Source of the DNA: Azolla caroliniana
Lineage: Eukaryota; Polypodiophyta
Reading direction: 5' to 3'
Length of the DNA stretch: 64,000 nucleotides
Assembly: GCA_043228905.1 (NCBI GenBank)
Contig: JBHGNT010000006.1
Span: 16,616,001 to 16,680,000, forward strand
This document shows positions 1 through 9,346 of this stretch, piece after piece. Under the pieces are notes generated by a model, which ran no database searches, had not been told where the DNA came from, and saw nothing but the letters and a program-made list of their open reading frames with translations. The stretch's first letter is position 1. Each line of letters begins with the position of its first letter. The position numbers and the translations under genes are program-made.

Positions 1-889
1 CGGATCGTGACCTTGTTCACCGGTTGCAAGTCTTGGATGAATCGGAGTGACCCATTCTTCTTCGGAACCGTAAACCATCGATTTGAGTACGGAGCACTTG
101 ATGGCTCTAGAATCCCCATCGCCACCTTCTCCTTGAGCAAGTCGATGACTTTCGGAATATGCGCCCGTGGCACCGGAATCGGCTTCAGGTTCCACGGTAC
201 ATGATCAATCGTGAAAATCACCATCGGCTCCACTATCTTTGGATCAATGCATCCGATCTCCCTCGATGTGAACGCGAATGCTTTGCCATGTTGCTCCAAC
301 ATCTCTCGAAACCGTTTTTCTTCTTCTTGTAAGAGGAACCCACCTCCACCGATCCGAAGTTTCTTCCGGGTCTCATCTGTGAAGGCATGTCCGATATCCA
401 CGGACTTCCGAAGTGTCGGATCTCCCGAGACTTCTTTTTTCTTTTGTTCGCTATCGGCGGGTAGTGGTCCCGCGGCCGGTTTCACCTTCTTCTCCACGGT
501 CTTGTATTTCGTACTTACCATTGCTTCTTCTTTGCGGAGCGCATCCGGCCCCATTTTCGCAACGATCTCGTACATCTCGACCGATTCCACCGGGACTACC
601 CGGTTCCCTTGGCTTTTATCTTCCGCAAGCTCTTCAAGCCGTTGTAGTGTATTCCCATAGAACACTTCCTCGATCACTCCCACGATTTCTTCGTCTTCTT
701 TTATTATTGATGCCGACCGTAACTTATCCTCCACTTGTCGGTATTGTTTCTTCATTCCTCCGGTTACGGCCGTGTACGTAGATGCCCCATCCGGGCCGAT
801 TCGTACTTGTTTTGCTCCGAGAGTTTTCTTCCTGTGTGGGGTATCAGGGCTTCTCGGACTATCACTTCCCCACTCCGCAACAGTCCGCT
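1..889 (-). pseudogene. gypsy A pol, N-terminal part (pre-RT region and RT start)
   Basis: In the -1 frame relative to gag-protease, the minus strand reads open from about 895 to the window edge. It holds the family's pre-RT region (KYKTVEKKVKPAAGPLP, then IGGGGFLLQEEEKRF) and the first RT block (APYSNRWFTVPKKNGSLRF, then QDLQPVNKVTIR). The same blocks occur in the pol of element C (46,024 onward). The catalytic RT motif is not reached. I saw no stop in this stretch, so this part could still be coding. It is labelled pseudogene because the upstream gag-protease frame is interrupted. Confidence 0.75.
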
Positions 890-2929
890 TTAAAAATCCA
901 TTCTCACTTGGGACAAGAGTTCCCTCTTGTTCCTTTCGTGATTTGCCGGCACCGTTAGGAATTGGACGGATTTCCCTCCGTTTTGGCTCCGAATTCGCGC
1001 AAAAGCCGCACCACTATCGAGCACCTTCGTCTCCATCCGTGAAGCCGTGATAAAGGGTTGGCCGAGGATGACAGAATGTGAAACCTCATCCTGCACAAAG
1101 AAATTTTGGTCAATTTCGACATCCCCGATCTTTACCGTCACATCCGGACAAGCCGCAAACAGGTCTTCTGTCGTTTTCGTGGCTGCCCGAATCTTCCATC
1201 CATGGTTGGTGTTTATAGGCCACTTCCCCTTTCGGTAGAACTCCTTGGACATCAAGTTGATCTCCTATCCGTGATCAATCAATGCTAGCACGGGTTCTTT
1301 GATGTTGCCGATTCGGACCGGAGTCTCCGTAGTCGCACGTGCCCAGTGTGGCCTTGTATAGTGGGAGTTCGGAATTTCGCCTTCCACTTCGGTGTCGTTC
1401 ATTGAAACGGTATTTGCATTCACCCTTGGAGCATTTTCCTCCGTACTTTGTCTCTTCCTTTTCACGAGATCCACGAGAAGATCGTGAAACTCCTTCTTCG
1501 CTATTCCGAGTAGTTCCCGCAGCGAAAAATCTACCCGGCTATCCAAGATTCTTTCCTCGAACACTCTTTTCAAGTCGGTTTGTTGTTCTATGTCCGAGGC
1601 GAGCTTGAATGCCGGAGTCGCCTTTTCTTTTCCCTTACCTCCGGAGTTCCAGCTTTCCGGTATCTTCGATGGTCCGGCCGCATCCTCCGTGCGCCGTCGT
1701 TTCTCGTCCACATACACCTCATGTAATTGACACAGGGCGTATATGCTATTCTTGTCGACAGGGCACTCCCATCCCGTAGCTTCCCGGACGCCTTCCGCGG
1801 TGTTTCGGATATCGTTGGAGTCGGTTTTCTCGGTGTTTCCTAGCACCTCCGGCCAGAAAGACGCCTTCGCTCCCGATGACTCCCCGACACATATTCCCGC
1901 GGTTGTCGCATAGTTGCTTCTTGCCGCTAACTCCTCCTCGAGCACCTTCTTCATGCCGCCTTTCCGGAAGTTCGGTCGGAGTGGCTTCCGAGAGTCCATC
2001 GAATGAATCCGGTTTCCCTCGTAGTAGATGAGATCCCGTCGTAGCGCCTCCTTATGGTCGTCGCAATCCCTCCGATCGTGTTCGGCGCTATCGCACCATA
2101 TGCACCGTCGATCCGTATATTTGGAGCTTGTGGGGCGGTCATCCGACTTCTTCACCATCGCGATCTTTAGATTCTCCATCTCCTTCAGCAACTGCTCCAC
2201 CGTAGACGCGTCGACTCCCTTCTCGGCCGTAATCTCCCGAGCCCTCGGTTGATGGTCTTCCAGTCCCGTTCTCGGTTTCGGAATCGGTTCCGAAACCCTC
2301 TTTTCTTCGTTGGCAAGCCATTGCCCCCTCTTCGTGTACCGCGCGACGATATCCCGCACGCTTTCCCATGTTTCGGTGAGGCCGCTTTCGGTGGTCGTGT
2401 CCTCAAGAAGCACTCCGAGATCTTTCCGGTCCCGGACGTCCACAGCTCGCAAAAACATGATGACTTTGTCCGGTGCAAGAATAGTTTGATCTCTCGCGGA
2501 CAACCTCCCGAACCGACTTTCGAATGTCGAAAACACTTCGAGGACCTTCAGCCCCTTACCTGACGTTTCCACCCAATCCTCGAATCCCCTCCGCGTTGCC
2601 TTGGAGGAGTCCTCGATGGCAAACGTGGTCTTTAACGCCTCTTCGAATGCTTCCCACGTCGGATTTTGTTGTTGCAACCCGTGGATACTCCCTTGAAGCC
2701 CGTCGGTCGCCACCCGGTTAAAGGATGTCACTCGCAGTCCTTCCGAAGCCCGGCACCGGAGCATCTCCGCCTTGTAGTCCTGCAAATATCGCGACACATC
2801 CTTACCATTAAATTGCCCGTTGCGTTGCACGAGCCGCTCTACTGATGCCGAAATCTCCGACATCGTGCGTTGTTCTTGAAGCATCCGTTCGAACATCGCC
2901 ATCATATTGTTAGCTTGTTGAGCCTCCAT
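890..2929 (-). pseudogene. gypsy A gag-protease, interrupted by one in-frame stop
   Basis: The likely gag start is the methionine at 2,929 (MEAQQANNMM), 17 bases past the primer-binding site. The longer open frame back to 3,016 reads through the PBS and into the LTR and is unlikely to be real. Gag contains a CX2CX4HX4C zinc knuckle (CIWCDSAEHDRRDC) for RNA binding, then a long family-specific spacer. The retropepsin active-site region reads LALIDHG, then a TAG stop at 1,265-1,267 where homologues have Ser, then EINLMSKEFYRKGKWP. The protease runs on to GQPFITASRMETKVLD and ends at a TAA (890-892) that overlaps the shift into the pol frame. Single-base decay probably made the internal stop. 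Confidence 0.8.
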
Positions 2930-2945
2930 CTCCTTGCCACCCGTC

Positions 2946-2963
2946 TTCACGTCGGGTTCACCA
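2946..2963 (-). promoter_or_regulatory. primer-binding site of gypsy A
   Basis: The minus strand reads TGGTGAACCCGACGTGAA, four bases inside the LTR end. The identical 18-mer, at the same four-base spacing, follows the LTRs of elements B (4,907-4,924) and C (43,266-43,283). It is the complement of a tRNA-like 3' end finishing in CCA. It is not the initiator-Met type (TGGTATCAGA) used by element H, and I could not match it to a particular tRNA. Confidence 0.8.
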
Positions 2964-3489
2964 ACTGTGTCGTGCCTTTCGGCTCCGGATCGTTGCGTGA
3001 GTCGGGTGGGAACCACAGAGGTCTTGGACTAGGAGAAAGAAGTTCGTGAGATAGAGATTAATTATGAGTAAATAGCAAAGAGAAAGATAAGAAACTCGTG
3101 AATCACACGAGTATACTATATTAATTGGTACTTAGGGTGTTAAGAGAGAAGTAGATGTATAAATCGTGAATCCCACGAATAATTTTTGTATTCATTAATA
3201 CTTAATCCAAATAATCAACAACCCTTTTACATATTTCTCTCCTCCTTATATAAGGAAGGAAGAGCTAAGCATGGCTTCATGCTTTTTTTTTTATTACAAA
3301 AGTGTTCATGTCCACTAAATGTGCATGTGATGCTTTTTTATTTCCCAAGTATAGGGCTCATGCACGCTAGATGTGCATGAGTTATTTTTAGTGTCTCGTG
3401 TTTTTCATATATTAAAAAAAATACACGATTTACCTTTTAATAAAGGTATGCATAAATAAAGGTCTATATTTAAAACACTTAAGAAAAGT

Positions 3490-3560
3490 TAATGTAATGG
3501 TAAGGTTGGGGTTTGTCAACGTGGAGGTGCAGAGTTCGAATCACGCCCTGCGCAGTAGTG
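3490..3560 (+). repeat. tRNA-like (SINE-type) segment
   Basis: The plus strand shows an A-box-like TAATGGTAAGGTTGG, and about 30 bases later a B-box-like GAGTTCGAATCAC, the spacing of a tRNA-derived pol III promoter as in plant SINEs. No full cloverleaf or poly(A) tail was found, so it may be only the head of a SINE or chance similarity. It lies within the LTR of element A. Confidence 0.4.
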
Positions 3561-3605
3561 AGTATTTCCTTTCTTTTTACATTTATGTCTCTTTATCCGT
3601 TTTCC

Positions 3606-3685
3606 TCCTTGCCGGTATGCCGTTTTCTTCTTCTTCCTTGCCGGTATGCCGTTTTCTTCCTTGCCGGTATGCCGTTTTCTTCCGG
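3606..3685. repeat. minisatellite, about 23-29-bp unit, three copies plus partial
   Basis: CCTTGCCGGTATGCCGTTTT, followed by CTT or a longer CTT run, repeats three times with a fourth, diverged start. It lies inside the LTR of A. Confidence 0.8.
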
Positions 3686-3763
3686 TTCTTACCGAGCACT
3701 CCATTCTCTATCCGGAGAGACAAAAATATAATTTCCACATAGTGTGCAACCTACACTACGACA

Positions 3764-4140
3764 ACGCTTGCCACCGTCTCTTCCATGCCGTTGTCTCGAT
3801 TGCCCGCCTTGCTGCCGCCACCGTCCGTCACTCTAGGTCTCACACCGGCACTCGGGCCGACCGCCGGAGCCTCTAGGGCCGGTTTGCGTAAGGCCGCGGC
3901 ACCGCCGCTCGTTGTCTCCGTAGCCGCCTCCATCCAAACTTCGTTATCCGCGGCTACCCCACCTCCAATCGCGCAAGCCTCAATTACGCTTGCCACCGTC
4001 TCTTCCATGCCGTCGTCTTGGTTGCCCACCTTGCCGCCGCCACCGTCCGTCACTCTAGGTCTCACACCGGCTCTCGGGCCGGATGCCGGAGTCTCTAGGA
4101 CCGGTGTGTGTAAGGTCGCGGCACCGCCGCTTGTCTCCTT
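3764..4140 (-). repeat. 222-bp tandem repeat (74 codons), about 1.7 copies, in element B
   Basis: The block starting ACGCTTGCCACCGTCTCTTC at 3,764 recurs at 3,986. The 222-bp offset is a multiple of three. On the minus strand both copies are open and give a Gly/Ala/Pro-rich unit with AGVRPRVTDGGG and NGMEETVASV-like blocks (aa ORF 4,248-3,751). The left copy stops at the insertion point of element A. Confidence 0.85.
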
Positions 4141-4255
4141 CCCACTCGATGTTTCGGGCCGCCATGTCCCGAATCCGTAGTTACCGGCCTCCATGGTCGT
4201 CCCTTCACCGCAAGGCAAGAGGGTCGCTTGCTCCGCACCCTCTCCCATGTTGCCG

Positions 4256-4891
4256 TCATACGTCTACGTCTAGGGAGGCTTCTTCGTCCGCATCCTCCGA
4301 TCGCCTCTTGCCCGACTCCATAACAAGCCCTTCTTCGGCTCCGATTTTCGCCTTCACAAGCTCGCATGTCTCTCGTATTAGCACCTCTAGGTCGAGCTCC
4401 TCCGAACCGTTTTGCGTTGAGCTCTCTTCCGGCGGTAGTGCATACTCACTCGCCGTTCTCTCTTCTCCGCTGCTCGAGGGCCGTGTTGTGACCGACCGCC
4501 TCGCATCATGTTGCCGGCACACCCACCGATCGAACTCATGTCGACCTCTTCCTTCCGGTTCCGTGTACCCTTACGCCTCCAATAGGGCTCCCTCAAAGGA
4601 CACCCACGACTCATGAGCTTCTCGTAGCTCCTTCACCTCCTTGTGCACCGATACGGCCGCCACTCGAGGAAAATACTCTAGCCGCATCGCCTCGTCTACG
4701 CCCCCTTTTGCCATCTCGGCCTTGTAGGCTCCCAAAATTTTTAGGACCTCATTCCCATTGAACCAGCCGACTCGATCGACCACCCTTTCGACGGCTTGTT
4801 GAGCCGCATCTCGCTTCGCCATCTTCCGTCCGGCTTCCATCGCGATCTTTTCCATCATCTCCTCGAAGTCGAAGTCTTCTTCCATCTCCAT
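4256..4891 (-). pseudogene. gag-like ORF of element B, broken
   Basis: The likely start is at 4,891 (MEMEEDFDFEEMMEKIAMEA), just inside the PBS. The N-terminal part resembles family gag (VGWFNGNEVLKILGAYKAEM; compare KDVSRYLQDYKAEMLRC in A). The first ORF ends at 4,571. A further gag block, TEPEGRGRHEFDRWV, lies beyond a frame break, and the downstream minus-strand frame (4,522-4,256) is acidic. No zinc knuckle, protease or polymerase was found. It is probably a decayed gag of a non-autonomous element. Confidence 0.6.
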
Positions 4892-4928
4892 GCTCCCTTG
4901 CCGCCCTTCACGTCGGGTTCACCAAAGA

Positions 4929-5448
4929 TGTCGCGTTGTTACGCACATGCGTGTAGAATGGGCGGGACCACGGGGTCTTGGACTAGGGAGTGGAGGAGAA
5001 AGAATAAGACACAAAATGGAAGCTTAGCTCAAGAGGAGGTGAGAAAGAATAAGACAATAACGTAGAATAGACGGGCAAGATGCTCAACAAGTTAGCTTAA
5101 GGGAAAACAAACACTTTACAATGGTGGCCGCCATGGCCGCACCAAACGACTATATAAAAAGAAACCCTAAAGGAAAACCCAAGAAGAAAACCCCAATCAA
5201 AACCCTAAAACCGAATAGGAAACCCTCGACCTAAGTGGTATGCCTCTCTCCCTCAAAATAGGCAACCCCTCATAAGTGACCCCTCCCTTCCTTTTATAGC
5301 CCAAGGAGGGAGGGACCTTACAATGTGGGATAGAATTTCCCCTCTTATTTCTATGCACCATTTCCTAGTATACATGTGCACATGGTGCACACCACCGATT
5401 TGCCTATTCCACCCCGGTTTCCGCCTATGTACGAAAATCTTCACGACA
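4929..5448 (-). repeat. 5' LTR of element B (520 bp)
   Basis: Read on minus it starts TGTCGTGAAGATTTTC at 5,448 and ends AACAACGCGACA at 4,929, four bases from the PBS. The ends match the C LTRs (start TGTCGTGAAG, end AACAACGCGACA). A TATA-like GGCTATAAAAGG lies around 5,291-5,300 on the minus strand. Confidence 0.85.
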
Positions 5449-6341
5449 ACGGTTGAAGAAGTCGAAGGCTGAAACAAGGGCAACAACCAAAGGGAAGAGC
5501 CGAAAGCTCCCAACCAAGGGGGAGATGAATGCAAGAAGGGCAAGAAGGGCAAGAACAAGACATGGTCTGATGTGGTTAAGGGCCTGATGACAAAAGACGA
5601 ATTGGAGACCCCCAAGTCGGGCAAGAGTGGAAACGAATCGGAGACAACTGATTCAGTTCGAAAGTTTGATTCAGAGACGCCGAATCAACTGAATGCCAAG
5701 TGGAAGAGGCACCAACACCACGACAACAAGGGAGCTAAGAAAGGCCGCACGAGTAGACAAGCCAATCAGGCACGAGCAGACCGAAAGGGTCGAGGAGGTG
5801 TGAAGCCAGGAGAAGCCAGAACAAAGATTCGAAAGAGTAGGTGGAACCTCAAGTTGAGCTTGAGGGGGAGTGTTGACATACAAGCTCAACAGTGGGTGCG
5901 TAAACCGGTGTGTAAACCAGTGCATAGATTGGGTGCGCAACGAGAGGTCGTAGCAGTGCGTAAACCGGTGTGTAAACCAGTGCGTAGATTGGGTGCGCAA
6001 TGAGAGGTCGTAGCAGTGCGTAAACCGGGAGGCCGTTGGATAAATATTCCACGTGGGAATATATTTTGGGAGTTAGTGTTGGGGCTCATTGATGAGAATT
6101 GAAGTACGAGTCAATACTTTTGTCAGTCCGTATGGACTTGTATAAAAGTGCTCTCTGAGCACATCCTATGGACAGAGTTTTAGAGTATTATTGTGGAATA
6201 GAGTTTTATGTGTTCTGCTCTCTCTGTCTCTCCTGTGTACGTTGTGTTGATTAAGCTTTCCATTAAACCTTCTTTGTCTCTTGTCTTTTGTTTGTTGTTA
6301 TCCAGTTGTGTCTATTAAGCTTCCGCATGTATTCTTTTACA
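5449..6341 (+). mobile_element. Ty1/copia element M, 3' tail and 3' LTR
   Basis: Plus-strand copia 3' end: a basic coding tail that matches the post-RNase H tail of copia E (5,560-5,640 against minus-strand 37,743-37,880), a polypurine tract (5,859-5,870) and an LTR. The rest of the element would lie left of B, outside the window. The open frame 5,572-6,003 includes this tail but runs into the LTR. Confidence 0.7.
5871..6341 (+). repeat. 3' LTR of copia M (about 471 bp)
   Basis: It starts TGTTGACATA directly after CTTGAGGGGGAG and ends near TTTTACA at 6,341, judged against the end of the E LTR. TATAAAA lies at 6,141-6,147, preceded by a GTCCGTATGGACTTG block also present in the E LTR. Upstream of the TATA is a 60-bp tandem repeat (5,898-5,957, 5,958-6,017 and a partial third copy from 6,018), suggestive of a duplicated enhancer. 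Confidence 0.75.
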
Positions 6342-7394
6342 ATTATTATATTTAACATGCACTGATGATAGACTATTCATTGTAATATAATGGAGCAACA
6401 GAGATTGTAGTTGAATGTTCGACATAGAAACGATTAGAAGATATGAAGAAGAGTAGTGGACACATAAGATACACTAACTACTAAACTTATATTACTCCAA
6501 AATAGAACAATAGCATTACAATGCTGTCAGCCCTTTTTTATAGGTGATCTGAGAGTCTCTCTTCCAAGATTACACTTGCCTTATTTGGCAAGAACTACCA
6601 CAAAACTGCTCTAACTTACTATATATTTTTTACTTGATGAAACTATATTAATTCTATTTAATTTTGTCATTGCTCTTCCGACTCCTGTTCACATTGTCTA
6701 CTCCGACTCCGACCTTTCGAAACTGGGTAGCCGACCGGCTAACACGTTTATTCTTGGTGTCACGTTGTTGCTTGATTCATTGTAGTTCTCTTTCGTCTTC
6801 TAGTTCGAGGTCTCTGAGCATGGCCTTCTGGATCATTTCCCGATCCTTATGTTCTTGTGCTAATAAGTCAGAGGTGAATTGTAATCTCTTGGCTAACCAA
6901 TCCACCAATTTGTAAGATGTGTCGAATTGGAGTAGCGCCGCAAACTGGTGGAATATCTGGTAATCTAACGACTTCGTTCGGGGAGATTGTCGACGCCTTC
7001 CCCTTCTCCATTGTTCCTCTTGGGCAAGTTCGAAAACTGGTGGAATATCTGGTAATCTAAGGACTTCGTTCGGGGAGATTGTCGACGCCTTCCCCTTCTC
7101 CATTGTTCCTCTTGGGCAAGTTCGACTGGTTCCAGAGTCGGTTGTTGTTCTGTTGATTGTTGTTGTTGTTCAGCCGACGACTGCTATTCGGCTCTATTTC
7201 TTTTCTTCGGTCATCATTCTTCTTGATTCAGTTGGTCATTGGAAACTCGTTGTGACGCCAACACCTGACTCCTCTATTTCATACGTTGTGATGGCCATGA
7301 TTCTGCTTGTGGCCTACTGGCTTCTAGTACTTGAGTCGAGTGTCGAGTGTCGGGTTGAATAGCTTCTATGGTTGGTTGTGTCATGAACACATGA
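6342..7394. other. unassigned DNA with a small minus-strand ORF
   Basis: No family was recognised. A minus-strand ORF (7,103-6,777) could give a Glu/Leu-rich, possibly coiled peptide, but half of it overlaps the tandem duplication, so it is weak evidence for a gene. The rest is AT-rich sequence with no clear signals. Confidence 0.4.
6942..7125. repeat. 92-bp tandem duplication
   Basis: Positions 6,942-7,033 and 7,034-7,125 are nearly identical, with one visible substitution (AACGACTTC against AAGGACTTC). This is a recent direct duplication. Confidence 0.9.
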
Positions 7395-7472
7395 CCATTA
7401 TGGCGTCACCCAGACTTGAACCTCGAACCTTGTCATCCAAAATTGAAAATCTCAACCATTAAGATAGCTTAT
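7395..7472 (-). repeat. tRNA-like (SINE-type) segment
   Basis: On the minus strand an A-box-like TATCTTAATGGTTGAGA is followed about 30 bases on by AGGTTCAAGTCTGG, a good B-box. No intact cloverleaf was seen. It may be a SINE head or a tRNA-derived fragment next to the promoter region of element N. Confidence 0.4.
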
Positions 7473-7536
7473 TGTCATATGAGAGGATAAAATCTACTTT
7501 TTGAGTTAGATTGATTATTGTAAAAACTCTAGATCA

Positions 7537-7584
7537 TTCTAGAATGTTCTAGAATGTCCTAGAACATTCTAGAACATTATAGAA
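7537..7584. promoter_or_regulatory. heat-shock-element array in the promoter of element N
   Basis: TTC and GAA trinucleotides alternate with exact two-base spacing: ten consecutive units, eight of them perfect (one TCC and one TTA variant). Degenerate units continue on both sides. This is the nTTCnnGAAn pattern bound by heat shock factor trimers. A TATA-like CTATAAATAAGG follows at 7,609-7,620, about 25 bp downstream. The function is inferred from the pattern. Confidence 0.65.
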
Positions 7585-7796
7585 ATCTCTAAGCTATTCT
7601 AGAGGAACCTATAAATAAGGGCATACATGTATTCTCAAATCAATTCGAATCAACACCAGTCTTTAGCTCTCATTGCATATTTTGTATCCATTCTCTTTCT
7701 TTCTCTATCTTAATACACCCATTCTTCTCGTGTTTCCTTATATCCTTCTTCCATCATTCTATCTTTTATTCTTGGTTTTGACAATTTGATTCGAAT

Positions 7797-7824
7797 CCCC
7801 CCCCCCCCCCCCTCTCTCTCTCCC
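7797..7824. repeat. poly(C)/(CT)n tract
   Basis: Sixteen C residues (7,797-7,812) are followed by CT repeats, immediately upstream of the gag of element N. Confidence 0.95.
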
Positions 7825-7853
7825 TCATCCTCCTCTGTAACCATCACGAAACC

Positions 7854-8934
7854 ATGGCCGCCATTAACTCAGAAGAGTATCTCACCCTGGTTGCAAAAAT
7901 GGAGAATCTTAATTCCAAGTTCGCATCTCTTGAAGTAGAGAATCAACGTCTATTTGGGGATCTACAAAAGTTACTATACACAAGCAACAACAACAAGAGG
8001 AGTTCACGCGGCGAGTTCAACAGTTAGAGTCGATAATCGTTGTGTTACAACAACAAAGGGTCGAAGGTCAAGGACTTATCAAGGAGCCCAAAATCAGCCT
8101 CCCAGCTAAATTTGATGGTTCGAGGGCGCATTTCCGAGGTTTCTTGAATCAAGTACGGTTGGTGATTCAAATGCATCCCACACGTTATCCAACTGATGCA
8201 TCACGATTCAGGTTAGTGGGCACCTTATTGACTAGCATAACGTTGTCATGGTTTGCTCCATTGCTAGAGACAAATTCTCCTCTATTGAATAATTTGGAGG
8301 AGTTTATTAAAGAATTTAAGGCTTGTTTCAGAGATACTGATGAGGCGAGAACAACTATCAACAAGATCTGCACACTACGTCAAGGTGATTAGCCAGCTTC
8401 GACATATGTAGCCAATTTTCATCTCATCGCAAGCGATATTCCTTGGGATGAACAAGCCCTAATGGAGCAATTCCGTTCAGGCCTTCGTAGTGATGTCAAA
8501 GACTTACTTCTTACCTTCCCCGAGGATCCAAGGTCACTTACAGATGATATTAGTCGAGCAAAACGGTGTGATAATCACCTTTTTGAGCATCGATGTGAGC
8601 GACAATAACAAATAACAATATCAAGATTCACACCAACTTATGCATCAGTAACGGCCCAATCATCCCCAAGGCAAACATATAGCCCTGCTCCAACTCCAAG
8701 GCAAACACGTAGTCCAGTCCCAATGGAGATCGATAGTCCTACACCCATGGAGATCGATATCACCCAACGACGAGGACTGTTGTCGGACGAAGAGAAGCAA
8801 AGATGCCAAGCAAACCATCGGTGCTTATACTGCGGAGGTCCAGGACATATAGTCATTCATTGCTCCTATAGGCCGAGACGTCAGGTAAATCAAATTCACT
8901 ATGACAATAAAAATGAGTCCAACATATTATAAGC
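7854..8934 (+). pseudogene. gag of element N, broken
   Basis: The start ACCATGGCCGCC at 7,854 has good context, and the first codons give a coiled-coil-like Leu/Glu pattern (KMENLNSKFASLEVENQRL). A frameshift near 7,990 moves the reading to the frame of QLESIIVVLQQQ. A gag core follows (KFDGSRAHFRGFLNQVRLV, SWFAPLLETNSPLLNNLEEF, RQGD-stop-PASTYVANF, DVKDLLLTFPEDP), with stops at about 8,390 and 8,607. A zinc knuckle CLYCGGPGHIVIHC lies near 8,823-8,864. The core resembles the retrotransposon gag class found in many gypsy elements. Not functional as it stands. Confidence 0.7.
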
Positions 8935-9064
8935 AGTTAGTGAATTTAATATTATGAATAATCCACCCTTGTCCAATAAGTTTGAAGTCCTAAGCCAATT
9001 AGAAAAGGAGTCAAACGAATAAGTTCGGCCAAAATAGGAGCCATTTGGTTGGACAACCTTAGAT

Positions 9065-9346
9065 ATGTACAACCTAGTGTGTGGTTCCATTTCTTCCAAG
9101 CATGTTAGTAGAGTCTTCTCAGCCCAAGTACAAGTTAGGACACCGAGTTGTCAACTTCAAGTCCACGCCCTCTTAGATACTTCAGCCAAATCTTGTTTCA
9201 TGGATAGAGATTTTGCCCAAAAACACCAAATATCCTTGCATACACTTCCTTGTCCAGTTTCCGTAATAGTGATTGATGGACGTCCCATAGCTTCTAGAAA
9301 GATATTCGAAGCGTCTGAGCCAATACACATACTCTTAAGTGATTGA
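9065..9346 (+). pseudogene. retropepsin-like protease remnant of element N
   Basis: An open frame with LQVHALLDTSAKSCFMD followed by VSVIVIDGRPIA matches the shape of a retroviral-type aspartic protease. The catalytic triplet reads D-T-S instead of D-T/S-G, so the active-site glycine is lost. The frame ends at 9,346, and only scattered similarity follows. It was read with confidence only because of the gag directly upstream. Confidence 0.55.

Larger units (their letters stand above)
1..3763 (-). mobile_element. Ty3/gypsy LTR retrotransposon A, partial (5' LTR to start of RT)
   Basis: Read on the minus strand, the element runs from a 5' LTR (3,763 down to 2,968) through a primer-binding site, gag, protease and the start of reverse transcriptase, and leaves the window at position 1. 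It is the same family as gypsy C (42,584-49,660) and fragment G (33,230-35,845): gag zinc knuckle, DHG protease and pre-RT region align by eye throughout. It lies inside the internal region of element B, whose sequence resumes at 3,764. The 3' half and 3' LTR must lie left of the window, so the target duplication cannot be checked. Confidence 0.85.
2968..3763 (-). repeat. 5' LTR of gypsy A (about 796 bp)
   Basis: On the minus strand it begins TGTCGTAGTG at 3,763 and ends GGCACGACA at 2,968, four bases from the PBS, so it has TG...CA ends. A palindromic TATA-like CCTTATATAAGG lies at 3,242-3,253. It is longer than the 672-678-bp LTRs of C and contains a tRNA-like segment (about 3,490-3,560) and a short minisatellite (3,606-3,685). 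The 3,763 boundary is inferred from the TGTCG start shared with the B, C and D LTRs and from the homology of B resuming immediately after it. Confidence 0.65.
3764..5448 (-). mobile_element. non-autonomous Ty3/gypsy-like element B, 5' part
   Basis: On the minus strand it has an LTR (5,448-4,929), the same PBS as A and C, a short gag-like ORF and a degenerate spacer, and is cut at 3,763 by element A. It shares an EPEGR-RHEFDRWV gag block with element D (50,122 onward). No pol is visible in the roughly 1.1 kb between the LTR and the A insertion, so it may be a gag-only derivative. Its right end (5,448) abuts copia M, so B probably inserted into M. Confidence 0.7.

Noticed and set aside
2930-3016. 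Gag of A starting at the upstream methionine 3,016
   Set aside because: That stretch would translate the LTR end and the primer-binding site. Homologues B and C start just after the PBS, so 2,929 is preferred.
7395-7472. Possible functional tRNA gene
   Set aside because: Only the A and B boxes are recognisable. The acceptor and anticodon stems do not pair well by eye, so I list it as a tRNA-like repeat.
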